Shown in pieces: positions 44,368 to 52,403 of a DNA stretch of 64,000 nucleotides. Below the pieces are notes generated by a model that was not told where the DNA came from, did no database searches, and saw only the letters and a program-made list of their open reading frames with translations. The stretch comes from Microbacterium trichothecenolyticum (GTDB lineage Bacteria > Actinomycetota > Actinomycetes > Actinomycetales > Microbacteriaceae), in contig NZ_JYJA01000038.1 in the NCBI RefSeq assembly GCF_000956465.1, forward strand, positions 248,001 to 312,000. Direction: 5' to 3'. Position 1 is the first letter of the stretch, and each line of letters opens with the position of its first letter. A program made the translations under genes and the position numbers.

Positions 44368-45533
44368 GTATCCGTTACCCGCTGGCCACGACCACGTGGG
44401 ACGACGCCGAGTACGGGGCGCTGCAGGACGTCATCGCGAGCGGTCGCTTCACGATGGGACCGCAGGTGCGGGCCTTCGAGGAGGAGTTCGCCGCCGCGCT
44501 CGGGGCGAAGCACGCCGTCATGGTCAACTCCGGCAGCAGCGCGAACCTCATCGCGCTCGCGGCGGCGGTCGTCAACCCGGGCGTGGACCTGAACCCGGGC
44601 GACGAGGTCATCGTCCCCGCCGTCTCCTGGGCGACGACGTACTATCCCGTGCATCAGCTCGGGCTCACGCTGCGATTCGTCGACGTCGACCTCGACACGC
44701 TGAACATGGATCCTGAGCTGGTCGCTGCGGCGATCACTCCCAAGACGAAGGCGATTCTCGCCGTCAACCTGCTGGGCAATCCCGCGGACCTGGTGAGACT
44801 GTCCGACCTCGCCTCCGACAACGGGCTGATCCTGCTGGAGGACAACTGCGAGTCCCTCGGAGCGACGCTCGACGGGCGCAGCGCCGGCACCTTCGGCCTC
44901 GCCGGCACCTACAGCTCGTTCTTCTCTCACCACATCTCCACCATGGAGGGCGGGCTCGTCACGACCGACGACGAGTACACCTACCAGGCGGCGGTCTCGC
45001 TCCGGGCACACGGATGGACGCGGGAACTGCCTGCGGAGAACCTCATCCACCCCAAGACCGGGGATCTCTTCGACGACCTCTTCCGGTTCGTCCTCCCCGG
45101 ATACAACGTGCGACCGCTGGAGATGTCCGGCGCCCTGGGCCGGCACCAGCTCGCGAAGCTGCCGGAGCTCGTCGCCGGTCGTCGTGCCAACGCGGCGCGG
45201 TTCGTCGAGATCTTCGGTGGCCGCTCCGACGTCCGGATCCAGCGTGAGAACGGCGCGAGCAGCTGGTTCGGCTTCTCGTTCATCCTCGAAGGACGTCTTT
45301 CCGGTCGTCGCGCGGATGTCGTCAAGGCCCTCGGCGAAGCGGGCATCGAGTCGCGTCCGATCGTCGCCGGCAACTTCGCTCGCAACCCCGTGATGGGTCA
45401 CCTGCGGGCAGAGGTGCCCGAGTCGCTTCCCGCGGCCGACCGCATCCATGTCGACGGGCTCTTCGTCGGCAACCATCACTACCCGATCCCGGGCGAGCTC
45501 GAACTGCTCGCCACAGCGATCGACGGCGTCTGA
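44364..45533 (+). CDS. GDP-4-keto-6-deoxy-D-mannose 3-dehydratase, ColD type
   Basis: A 389-residue DegT/aminotransferase-fold protein. Most family members keep a Lys that binds PLP; here the site reads SFFSHHISTMEGG, so His189 stands where Lys should be. ColD, which removes the C3 hydroxyl on the way to colitose, has this same His (His188, 388 residues in E. coli). The cofactor loop VNSGSSANL (54-62) and LLEDNCESLGA (157-167) are otherwise intact. The [2Fe-2S] cysteines of the CDP-sugar dehydratase E1 are absent, excluding that relative. GTG 44364 overlaps the upstream stop. Gmd next door would supply its substrate. Confidence 0.8.
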   Translation: MSIRYPLATTTWDDAEYGALQDVIASGRFTMGPQVRAFEEEFAAALGAKHAVMVNSGSSANLIALAAAVVNPGVDLNPGDEVIVPAVSWATTYYPVHQLGLTLRFVDVDLDTLNMDPELVAAAITPKTKAILAVNLLGNPADLVRLSDLASDNGLILLEDNCESLGATLDGRSAGTFGLAGTYSSFFSHHISTMEGGLVTTDDEYTYQAAVSLRAHGWTRELPAENLIHPKTGDLFDDLFRFVLPGYNVRPLEMSGALGRHQLAKLPELVAGRRANAARFVEIFGGRSDVRIQRENGASSWFGFSFILEGRLSGRRADVVKALGEAGIESRPIVAGNFARNPVMGHLRAEVPESLPAADRIHVDGLFVGNHHYPIPGELELLATAIDGV

Positions 45534-45563
45534 CGCCGAGAGACAGATAGGGCATACCTCCGC

Positions 45564-46595
45564 ATGACCGATACGGCTCCCCGACGCGCGCTCATCACCG
45601 GGATCACCGGCCAGGACGGCAGCTACCTTGCAGAGCTCCTCCTCTCGAAGGGCTACGAGGTGCACGGCCTCATCCGCCGGGCCTCCACTTTCAACACCGT
45701 TCGCATCGACCACCTGTTCGAAGATCCGCACAGCCCCGGTCACCGCCTCACCCTGCACTACGGCGACCTCACCGACGGGTCTCGGCTGGTGACGCTGCTG
45801 AGTGCGATTCAGCCGCACGAGGTGTACAACCTCGCTGCGCAGTCGCACGTGCGGGTGAGCTTCGACGAGCCGGAGTACACCGCCGACACCACCGGACTCG
45901 GCAGCGTCCGACTGCTCGAGGCCGTCCGCGTCGCCGGCATCGACTGCCGCTTCTATCAGGCGAGCAGCTCCGAGATGTTCGGCGCGACGCCGCCGCCGCA
46001 GAACGAGTCCACGCCGTTCTACCCTCGATCGCCCTACGGCGCGGCGAAGGTGTACTCCTACTGGATCACGAAGAACTACCGCGAGGCGTTCGACCTGTTC
46101 GCGGTCAACGGCATCCTCTTCAACCACGAGTCGCCGCGTCGCGGTGAGACGTTCGTCACTCGCAAGATCACCCGGGCCGTCGCGCGGATCGCTGCAGGCG
46201 AGCAGAGCGAGCTCTTCATGGGAAATCTCGACTCCGTGCGCGACTGGGGCTATGCGCCCGAGTACGTCGAGGCCATGTGGCGGATGCTGCAGCACGACAC
46301 CCCGCAGGACTACGTGGTGGCCACCAACACGGCCTACACCGTGCGTGACTTCCTGCAGTTCTCGTTCTCCCGCGTCGGTCTGGACTGGGAGAAGTACGTC
46401 CGGTTCGACGAGCGCTACCTGCGTCCGACCGAGGTCGACGCCCTCATCGGCGACTACGGACTGGCCGAAAGGGACCTGGGCTGGCGTCCGGAGGTCACCG
46501 CCCCTCGTCTGGCGGAGATCATGGTCGATCACGACCTGGCCGCGCTGGCGAGTGGCCGCGGCCACGCGCTGGACACCGTGGAATGGCGCGCGTGA
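45564..46595 (+). CDS. gmd: GDP-mannose 4,6-dehydratase
   Basis: Converts GDP-D-mannose to GDP-4-keto-6-deoxy-D-mannose, the branch point for fucose, colitose, rhamnose and perosamine. The 343-residue product shows [20 protein letters not shown] (NADP loop), [12 protein letters not shown] and [22 protein letters not shown] is the catalytic Thr/Ser-Glu region, [12 protein letters not shown] contains the Tyr/Lys pair, and [16 protein letters not shown] follows. Length and motifs are canonical. It lies 30 bases after the ColD-type gene and overlaps the acetyltransferase gene by 13 bases. Confidence 0.95.
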   Translation: MTDTAPRRALITGITGQDGSYLAELLLSKGYEVHGLIRRASTFNTVRIDHLFEDPHSPGHRLTLHYGDLTDGSRLVTLLSAIQPHEVYNLAAQSHVRVSFDEPEYTADTTGLGSVRLLEAVRVAGIDCRFYQASSSEMFGATPPPQNESTPFYPRSPYGAAKVYSYWITKNYREAFDLFAVNGILFNHESPRRGETFVTRKITRAVARIAAGEQSELFMGNLDSVRDWGYAPEYVEAMWRMLQHDTPQDYVVATNTAYTVRDFLQFSFSRVGLDWEKYVRFDERYLRPTEVDALIGDYGLAERDLGWRPEVTAPRLAEIMVDHDLAALASGRGHALDTVEWRA

Positions 46596-47230
46596 ACGCG
46601 GATCCGAACGCGCGCGCGGCGGGTGATGCGCCCGCCGCGTACCGAGTGGCGGAGTCCGCCGACGTCGCCGCCGACGCCGTGATCGGCGACGGTTCCTCCA
46701 TCTGGCACCTCGCACAGCTTCGCGAGGGCGCGCACCTCGGCCGCAACTGCATCATCGGCAGGGGCGCGTACGTGGGCGCGGGCGTGCGTATGGGCGACAA
46801 CTGCAAGGTTCAGAACTACGCGTTGGTCTACGAGCCGGCGACCCTCGGGGACGGCGTGTTCATCGGCCCGGCGGTCGTGCTCACCAACGACACCTACCCG
46901 CGCGCGATCGGACCCGACGGAACGCTCAAGGGGGCCGACGACTGGGAGGCCGTGGGTGTGACGATCGAGACGGGCGCCTCCATCGGCGCGCGCGCCGTCT
47001 GCGTCGCACCGGTCACGATCGGACGCTGGGCCACCGTGGCGGCCGGAGCCGTCGTGGTGCGCGACGTCCCGGCGTTCGCACTGGTCGCCGGCGTGCCCGC
47101 CCGGCGGATCGGCTGGGTCGGCGAAGCCGGTGTGCCGCTCACCGAGGACGCGCCCGGCCGATGGACCTGCCCCCGCACCGGCCGCCACTACACCGAGACC
47201 GAGGGCGTGCTCTCATTGGAGGACGAGTGA
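46583..47230 (+). CDS. Left-handed beta-helix sugar N-acetyltransferase, WbpD/WlbB-like
   Basis: A 215-residue hexapeptide-repeat protein. Repeats run from [15 protein letters not shown] through [23 protein letters not shown] to [28 protein letters not shown], and [10 protein letters not shown] is the active-site loop. Its nearest named relatives acetylate the 3-amino group of UDP-sugars (UDP-GlcNAc3NA). The aminotransferase and oxidoreductase genes that follow without gaps are the matching partners. A C-terminal extension of about 35 residues ([15 protein letters not shown]) resembles a small metal- or sugar-binding tail seen in some WbpD-like proteins. Confidence 0.83.
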   Translation: MARVNADPNARAAGDAPAAYRVAESADVAADAVIGDGSSIWHLAQLREGAHLGRNCIIGRGAYVGAGVRMGDNCKVQNYALVYEPATLGDGVFIGPAVVLTNDTYPRAIGPDGTLKGADDWEAVGVTIETGASIGARAVCVAPVTIGRWATVAAGAVVVRDVPAFALVAGVPARRIGWVGEAGVPLTEDAPGRWTCPRTGRHYTETEGVLSLEDE

Positions 47231-48324
47231 CTGACTTCATCCCCGCAGCAAGACCGATCATCGGCGAGGAGGAGCGCGCAGCCGTCGATCGCGTCCTCCT
47301 GAGCGGCATGGTTGCTCAAGGCCCGGAGGTGGCCTCCTTCGAGTCGGAGTTCTCCGCCCACTTCGTCGACGGTCGTCCGACCGTCGCCGTGAACTCGGGG
47401 ACCGCCGGCCTCCACCTCGGGCTGCTGGCGGCCGGTGTCGGACCCGGCGACGAGGTGATCGTTCCCTCATTCACTTTCGCTGCGACGGCGAACTCCGTGG
47501 CGCTGACGGGAGCCACACCCGTCTTCGCGGACATCGAGCCCGAGACGTTCACGCTCGACCCCGCCGCCGTGGAGGCTGCGATCACAGGCCGGACCCGGGG
47601 CATCCTCCCGGTGCATCTGTATGGCCACCCTGCGCGCATGGAAGAGCTCTCGGCTCTTGCGACGCGCCGTGGTGTCGAACTCTACGAGGACGCGGCGCAG
47701 GCCCACGGCGCCGCCATCGGTCAGCGTCCGGTCGGAACCTTCGGCGCGATGGCGATGTTCTCGCTGTACCCCACGAAGAACATGACGAGCGGTGAGGGCG
47801 GGATGGTCGTCCTGGCCGATGCCGAGACTGCGCGGCAGGTGCGCCTGCTGCGCAATCAGGGCATGGAGCGGCAGTACGAGAACGAGGTGATCGGTTTCAA
47901 CGCGCGGATGACCGACATCCACGCGGCGATCGGCCGCGTCCAGCTGACCAAGGTCGACGCGTGGACGGCCGCGCGGCGCGCGAACGCCGCCTTCCTCGAC
48001 GCGCACCTGCGCGGAGTCGTCGTGCCACACGTGGCCGCAGACGCCACGCACGTCTATCACCAGTACACGATCCGAGTACCCGAGGATCGCGACGGCCTGG
48101 TGCGCGCGCTCAAGGAGGAGTACAGCGTCGGCAGCGGCGTCTACTACCCCATTCCCAACCATCGGCTGCCGTCGCTGGCGTCCTTCGCCCCGGACCTCGA
48201 ACTGCCGGAGACGGAGCGGGCGGCGCGCGAGGTGCTCTCGCTGCCGGTTCACCCTTCCCTCACGCAGGATCACCTCGACCGGATCGTCCACGCGGTCAAC
48301 ACGCTGGCAGCGGCGGGAAGCTGA
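47227..48324 (+). CDS. PLP-dependent sugar aminotransferase, WbpE/WlbC-like (DegT family)
   Basis: A 365-residue DegT/DnrJ/EryC1 enzyme with the catalytic lysine in FSLYPTKNMTSGEGG, in contrast to its paralogue at 44364. Other marks are VNSGTAGLHLGL, EVIVPSFTFAATAN, YEDAAQAHGA and FNARMTDIHAAIGRVQL. It probably aminates C3 of a UDP-3-keto sugar, the product of the oxidoreductase encoded after it, before acetylation by the preceding enzyme. GTG 47227 overlaps the upstream stop by four bases; the downstream ATG overlaps by one. Confidence 0.88.
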   Translation: MTDFIPAARPIIGEEERAAVDRVLLSGMVAQGPEVASFESEFSAHFVDGRPTVAVNSGTAGLHLGLLAAGVGPGDEVIVPSFTFAATANSVALTGATPVFADIEPETFTLDPAAVEAAITGRTRGILPVHLYGHPARMEELSALATRRGVELYEDAAQAHGAAIGQRPVGTFGAMAMFSLYPTKNMTSGEGGMVVLADAETARQVRLLRNQGMERQYENEVIGFNARMTDIHAAIGRVQLTKVDAWTAARRANAAFLDAHLRGVVVPHVAADATHVYHQYTIRVPEDRDGLVRALKEEYSVGSGVYYPIPNHRLPSLASFAPDLELPETERAAREVLSLPVHPSLTQDHLDRIVHAVNTLAAAGS

Positions 48325-49328
48325 TGGCCAACCTGCGTGCCGGCCTCATCGGCGTCGGGATGATGGGCCGCCACCACGCCCGCATCCTGCGCGACCTCGA
48401 CGGGGTCGACCTCGTCGCCGTCGCGGATCCGGGCGGCGACCCGCATCGTGTCGCGGGCGGCCTGCCGATCCTCGCGGACACGGAAGCCCTGATCCGCGAG
48501 CGGATCGACATCGCGGTCGTCGCGATCCCGACGCGGTTCCACGCCGCGGCCGCGTTCGCCCTCGCCGACGCGGGTGTGCACGCCCTGGTCGAGAAGCCGA
48601 TCGCCGACGACAGCGGTCTGGGCCGCGAGGTGAGCGCCCGCTTCCGCGCTGCCGGACTGGTCGGGGCGGTAGGACACGTGGAGCGCTTCAACCCCGCCCT
48701 GCAGCAGCTGCGCCTCCGTCTGGACGCCGGCGACATCGGCGCCGTCTATCAGATCGCGACCCGACGGCAGAGCACCTTCCCCGCGCGGATCGGCGACGTC
48801 GGCGTCGCGAAGGACCTCGGCACCCACGATGTCGACCTGACCTCGTGGGTCGCGCGATCGGAGTACCGGAGCGTCTCGGCTCACACCGCCTTCAAGAGCG
48901 GTCGATCGTTCGAGGACATGATCGCCGTGACGGGTCGGCTCGGCAACGGGGTCATCGTCAATCACCTGGTCAACTGGCTGAGTCCCATGAAGGAACGCCT
49001 CACCGTGGTGACGGGGGAGCGCGGCACCTACATCGCCGACACGGCCGCGGGTGACCTGACCCTCCACGCCAATGGCACCGCCGCGCTCGAGTGGGAGTCC
49101 GCGTCCGTCTTCAGGGGGGTCTCCGAGGGCGACGTGACCCGGTTCGCCTTCCCCAAGAAGGAGCCTCTGCGGGCCGAGCTCGAAGCGTTCGTCGCCGCCG
49201 TCCACGGAGCCGATACGGAGCTGTCGACGATGGACGAGGCGGTGCATGTGCTGGAGGTCGTCGAAGCGATGCTCGCATCGGCGCACGAGAACGGTGCGCA
49301 GGTCCTGATCGAGCCCACGACCGCCTGA
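48324..49328 (+). CDS. Gfo/Idh/MocA-family sugar dehydrogenase, WbpB/WlbA-like
   Basis: A 334-residue NAD-dependent oxidoreductase: LIGVGMMGRHHARIL nucleotide loop, VAIPTRFHAAAAFALADAGVHALVEKPIAD with the Gfo/Idh Glu-Lys-Pro, GHVERFNPALQ and DLGTHDVDL with the catalytic His. WbpB/WlbA enzymes oxidise C3 of UDP-GlcNAc uronic acid, making the keto sugar for the aminotransferase. No UDP-GlcNAc 6-dehydrogenase (WbpA) is in the window, so the natural substrate may be encoded elsewhere or differ. Last gene of the operon that starts at 43420. Confidence 0.87.
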   Translation: MANLRAGLIGVGMMGRHHARILRDLDGVDLVAVADPGGDPHRVAGGLPILADTEALIRERIDIAVVAIPTRFHAAAAFALADAGVHALVEKPIADDSGLGREVSARFRAAGLVGAVGHVERFNPALQQLRLRLDAGDIGAVYQIATRRQSTFPARIGDVGVAKDLGTHDVDLTSWVARSEYRSVSAHTAFKSGRSFEDMIAVTGRLGNGVIVNHLVNWLSPMKERLTVVTGERGTYIADTAAGDLTLHANGTAALEWESASVFRGVSEGDVTRFAFPKKEPLRAELEAFVAAVHGADTELSTMDEAVHVLEVVEAMLASAHENGAQVLIEPTTA

Positions 49329-49377
49329 CCCTCGCAGGCGCCGCTGTGCCGCGGGCTCTGCGCACCCGCGTGCGACG

Positions 49378-50508
49378 TCACGCGGCCGTGACGAAGTTCT
49401 CGCGATCGAGCGTGCGCATGGCCCGGGCCACGCGCTGAGACAGGCGATGCAGGGGGCGCTCGACGGCGAAGGCGAAGCCCACCGCGACCGCGATGCTCAC
49501 CGCGATCTCGATCACCGCGGGGACGGCGCCGACGCCGAAGACGAACGCCAGCGCGATCATGATGGGGCGATGCACGAGGTAGAGGCTGAATGAGATCGTT
49601 CCCAGGAACAGCATCGGCCTGAGCGTGAGGAATCGGCTCAGCGGCGGCCAGTTGACGCCGATGATGATGAGAAGAACGATCGCCGCGACGACGAGCGGCA
49701 GTGTCATGACCCGCGCGGACAGGTCGAGTTGCTGGAGCCAGGGCCCGACGGTGAAGTAGGACGTCAGTCCCAGCACCGTCAGGACGAGGAGCGCGGATCC
49801 AGCGACGTGGGCGGTCCATCGGCGCGTGGCCAGGAAGCCGAATGCCTCGCACACCTGGTTCCAGTACTGCGCGAGCAGGGCGCCGAAGAAGAAGAGCGGC
49901 ATGAACGACAGGACAGGATCGGTGAAGATCCAGCCGATGAGGCACCCCGCGACGGCGATCACGGTCGCCGACCGGGGGAATCGCCGGACCATCAGCACGT
50001 ACACCGGCAGGGTCAGAGAGAAGATCACTTCCCACTGGAGCGACCAGAGCACGCCGACCGCGGTGCTCGTGCCGCCGAACAGCGTGGCGTCCCGCAGGAT
50101 GTCGTTGATGGCGTAAGACGTGGGCAGCGTGGCGAGGACGGGCGAATCGCCCGGCTCCACGACGTGCGGGATGACCAGGTATGTGAGCGCGGCGAAGGCG
50201 ATGGCGACCAAGACCGGCCCGTACAGGCGAACGAGTCTGCTCGGATAGTAGGCACCCCACGAGAAGTCGGGTCGCGTCGCTGCTTTCGTCAGGACGAAGG
50301 CGGACAACACGAAGAACAGCCAGACCGCCTCCAAGCCGAGCCATGCGATGTGCAGCGGGGAGAAGATGAGCAGATTCGCGATCGGATTCGCGGCTTCCTT
50401 CAGGTACACGCCGTCCTGCAGTGCAGGCGAGTTGAGTGCCACGACATGGTAGAAGAGCACGGAGACCGCGGCGAGGCCGCGGAGCGAGTCGAGTTCGCGC
50501 GTTCGCAC
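49378..50508 (-). CDS. Membrane acyltransferase, acyltransferase-3 (OafA) family
   Basis: Predicted O-acyl transfer to a glycan. The 376-residue protein has about ten membrane spans, beginning TRELDSLRGLAAVSVLFYHVV with the conserved Arg and His, and later LWSLQWEVIFSLTLPVY and FSLYLVHRPIMIAL. There is no SGNH domain, unlike the paralogue at 34304. The start is uncertain: GTG 50508 gives the usual family N terminus, while the frame stays open to 50781 with no credible upstream start. A TAAGAT -10 box on the minus strand at 50673-50678 could drive it with a leader of about 150 bases. Confidence 0.83.
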   Translation of the reverse strand: MRTRELDSLRGLAAVSVLFYHVVALNSPALQDGVYLKEAANPIANLLIFSPLHIAWLGLEAVWLFFVLSAFVLTKAATRPDFSWGAYYPSRLVRLYGPVLVAIAFAALTYLVIPHVVEPGDSPVLATLPTSYAINDILRDATLFGGTSTAVGVLWSLQWEVIFSLTLPVYVLMVRRFPRSATVIAVAGCLIGWIFTDPVLSFMPLFFFGALLAQYWNQVCEAFGFLATRRWTAHVAGSALLVLTVLGLTSYFTVGPWLQQLDLSARVMTLPLVVAAIVLLIIIGVNWPPLSRFLTLRPMLFLGTISFSLYLVHRPIMIALAFVFGVGAVPAVIEIAVSIAVAVGFAFAVERPLHRLSQRVARAMRTLDRENFVTAA

Positions 50509-50822
50509 TGAAGCACCCAATCCCAGGAGGTCTGCGGCTGCGGCCGCGTGGAGCGTTGTCTGCGCACGCGAGCGTCGTGGGCGACCCGGGGGGGGTGAGC
50601 GCCGACGGAACGATCGATCGGCGCCGGCACCGGGGGGAAGCAGGCATGGATCGACAACGGGTGAGCGCCTAGATCTTATCCGAACCGAGCGGCTCGGCCG
50701 AACACGACGCTCGCCGGGCTCCGTCCGTCCGACGACGGCATGAGCACCGTGCCCGCCCCGATGCGGTGAGGCGCTGCGCACGGTTCAGATGATCTCTGTG
50801 GATGCCGCCTAAGATCGACACC
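50509..50822. other. Divergent promoter region between acyltransferase and exporter 2
   Basis: These 314 bases show no convincing gene. They carry two TAAGAT boxes, one per direction: minus strand 50678-50673 and plus strand 50810-50815. A G tract sits at 50590-50597. The open minus-strand frame here is Pro/Arg-rich and unlike protein. Confidence 0.5.
50810..50815 (+). promoter_or_regulatory. -10 box of glycan exporter 2
   Basis: TAAGAT, seven bases before GTG 50823; it overlaps codons of an alternative ATG start at 50802, favouring GTG 50823 as a leaderless start. Confidence 0.55.
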
Positions 50823-51629
50823 GTGACCACAGCCGCCGTCGGCGCCCCCGGATCCGCCCGGCGCTATCTCCACTCGTTGTGGCTCCTGTCGGCACGCGAC
50901 CTCAAGGTTCGCTATGCCACCAGCGCACTCGGCTACCTCTGGTCGATCCTCGATCCGCTCGTCATGAGCGCGATCTACTGGTTCGTGTTCACCCAGGTGT
51001 TCCAGCGCACCGTCGGGCATGAGCCGTACATCGTCTTCCTCATCACGGCGCTTCTGCCGTGGGTGTGGTTCAACTCGTCAGTGTCGGACTTCACGCGAGC
51101 GTTCAACAAGGATGCCCGCCTCGTGCGTTCGACGGCGATCCCGCGCTCGATCTGGGTCAACCGCATCGTGCTCAGCAAGGGCATCGAGTTCCTCTGCTCG
51201 CTGCCCGTCCTCGCACTCTTCGTCGTCATCTCGCAGTTCTCCGACGCGCCTGCTCAACTCAATTGGGGATTGCTGTGGGTGCCGGTCGCCATCCTCCTGC
51301 AGACGGTCCTCCTCGTCGGACTGGGGCTGCTGGTGGCGCCACTGTGCGTGCTGTGGACCGACCTCGAGCGCACCACGAAGCTCATCCTTCGCGCCCTGTT
51401 CTACGCTTCGCCGGTGATCTACGGCGTCGAGGATCTGCCCGGCGCCTTCGAGACGCTCGCCGCCTTCAATCCGCTCTCGGGGATCTTCGCCCTCTACCGG
51501 GTCGGGTTCTTCGCCGACGAGTGGGATCCGTGGGTCATCGGCGTCGGTGCGGTCATGTCCTTCCTCTTCCTCGCCCTCGGCATCTTCGCCTTCGGGCGGC
51601 TCGAGCGTCCCGTGCTGAAGGAGCTGTGA
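50823..51629 (+). CDS. wzm: ABC glycan exporter permease, Wzm/TagG type (exporter 2)
   Basis: A 268-residue ABC2-type permease with six spans. The amphipathic start ARRYLHSLWLLSARDLKVRYATS leads into LGYLWSILDPLVMSAIYWFVF; LYRVGFFADEWDPW is near the C terminus. GTG 50823 fits the -10 box at 50810; an ATG at 50802 would add seven residues. Its gene order with the ATPase (51629) and a convergent GlfT1-like transferase (52404) mirrors the mycobacterial galactan exporter region (Rv3783, Rv3782, Rv3781), so galactofuran is the best substrate guess. Confidence 0.9.
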   Translation: MTTAAVGAPGSARRYLHSLWLLSARDLKVRYATSALGYLWSILDPLVMSAIYWFVFTQVFQRTVGHEPYIVFLITALLPWVWFNSSVSDFTRAFNKDARLVRSTAIPRSIWVNRIVLSKGIEFLCSLPVLALFVVISQFSDAPAQLNWGLLWVPVAILLQTVLLVGLGLLVAPLCVLWTDLERTTKLILRALFYASPVIYGVEDLPGAFETLAAFNPLSGIFALYRVGFFADEWDPWVIGVGAVMSFLFLALGIFAFGRLERPVLKEL

Positions 51630-52378
51630 TGACGGCATCCGATCTCGCGATCGAGGTGCAGGGCCTCGGTGTGCGCTTCCGTCGCAATCGGCGCGGGCGG
51701 CGCAGCATCAAGGACCTGTTCTCGGACTCGACCCGGCGCTCGAAGCCCGGCGAGTTCTGGGCCTTGCGCGACGTCAGCTTCGACGTGAGGCCGGGTGAGT
51801 CCATCGGCGTGGTCGGCCGCAACGGGCAGGGCAAGTCGACGCTGCTGAAGCTCGTCGCAGGGGTGCTCCTCTCCGACGAGGGGACGGTGTCGGTCAACGG
51901 CGGTGTCGCCCCGCTCATCGAGATCACGGGCGGGTTCGTCGGGGATCTCACGGTGCGCGAGAACGTCCGGCTCACGTCCGGGCTTCATGGGATGTCGAAA
52001 GCCGAGGTCGCGCGCCGCTTCGACGGCATCATCGATTTCGCGGAACTCGAGGACTTCGTCGACACCCCGTACAAGCACCTCAGCAACGGCATGAAGGTGC
52101 GCTTGGCCTTCGCCGTCGTGTCGCAGCTCGAAGAGCCCATCCTCCTCGTCGACGAGGTGCTCGCGGTGGGCGACAAGGCGTTCCGCGAGAAGTGCTATCG
52201 GCGCATCGACGAGCTGCTCGCCGACGGGCGCACGTTGTTCTTCGTGTCGCACAGCGAACGCGACCTGCGCCGGTTCTGCACGCGCGGGCTCTACCTCGAC
52301 AAGCATCGACTCGCGATGGATGCCCCCATCGACGAGGTGCTCGACCGCTACAACGCCGATTACCCCACCGGGGTCTGA
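51629..52378 (+). CDS. wzt: ABC glycan exporter ATPase, Wzt/TagH type (exporter 2)
   Basis: A 249-residue ATPase with Walker A GRNGQGKST, Q-loop region LIEITGGFVGDLTVRENV, signature LSNGMKVR, Walker B ILLVDE and switch His in FVSHSERD. Like the exporter 1 ATPase it has no C-terminal glycan-binding domain. ATG 51629 shares its A with the permease TGA stop. It is about as long as the paralogue at 26146 but differs throughout, so the two exporters are not a recent duplication. Confidence 0.92.
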   Translation: MTASDLAIEVQGLGVRFRRNRRGRRSIKDLFSDSTRRSKPGEFWALRDVSFDVRPGESIGVVGRNGQGKSTLLKLVAGVLLSDEGTVSVNGGVAPLIEITGGFVGDLTVRENVRLTSGLHGMSKAEVARRFDGIIDFAELEDFVDTPYKHLSNGMKVRLAFAVVSQLEEPILLVDEVLAVGDKAFREKCYRRIDELLADGRTLFFVSHSERDLRRFCTRGLYLDKHRLAMDAPIDEVLDRYNADYPTGV

Positions 52379-52403
52379 GGCGCGGCTGTCGGCGCGCTGA
52401 CGC

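Noticed and set aside
44364..45533. Calling this protein a perosamine-type aminotransferase
   Set aside because: The PLP lysine is replaced by histidine, so ordinary transamination is unlikely; ColD-type dehydration fits better.
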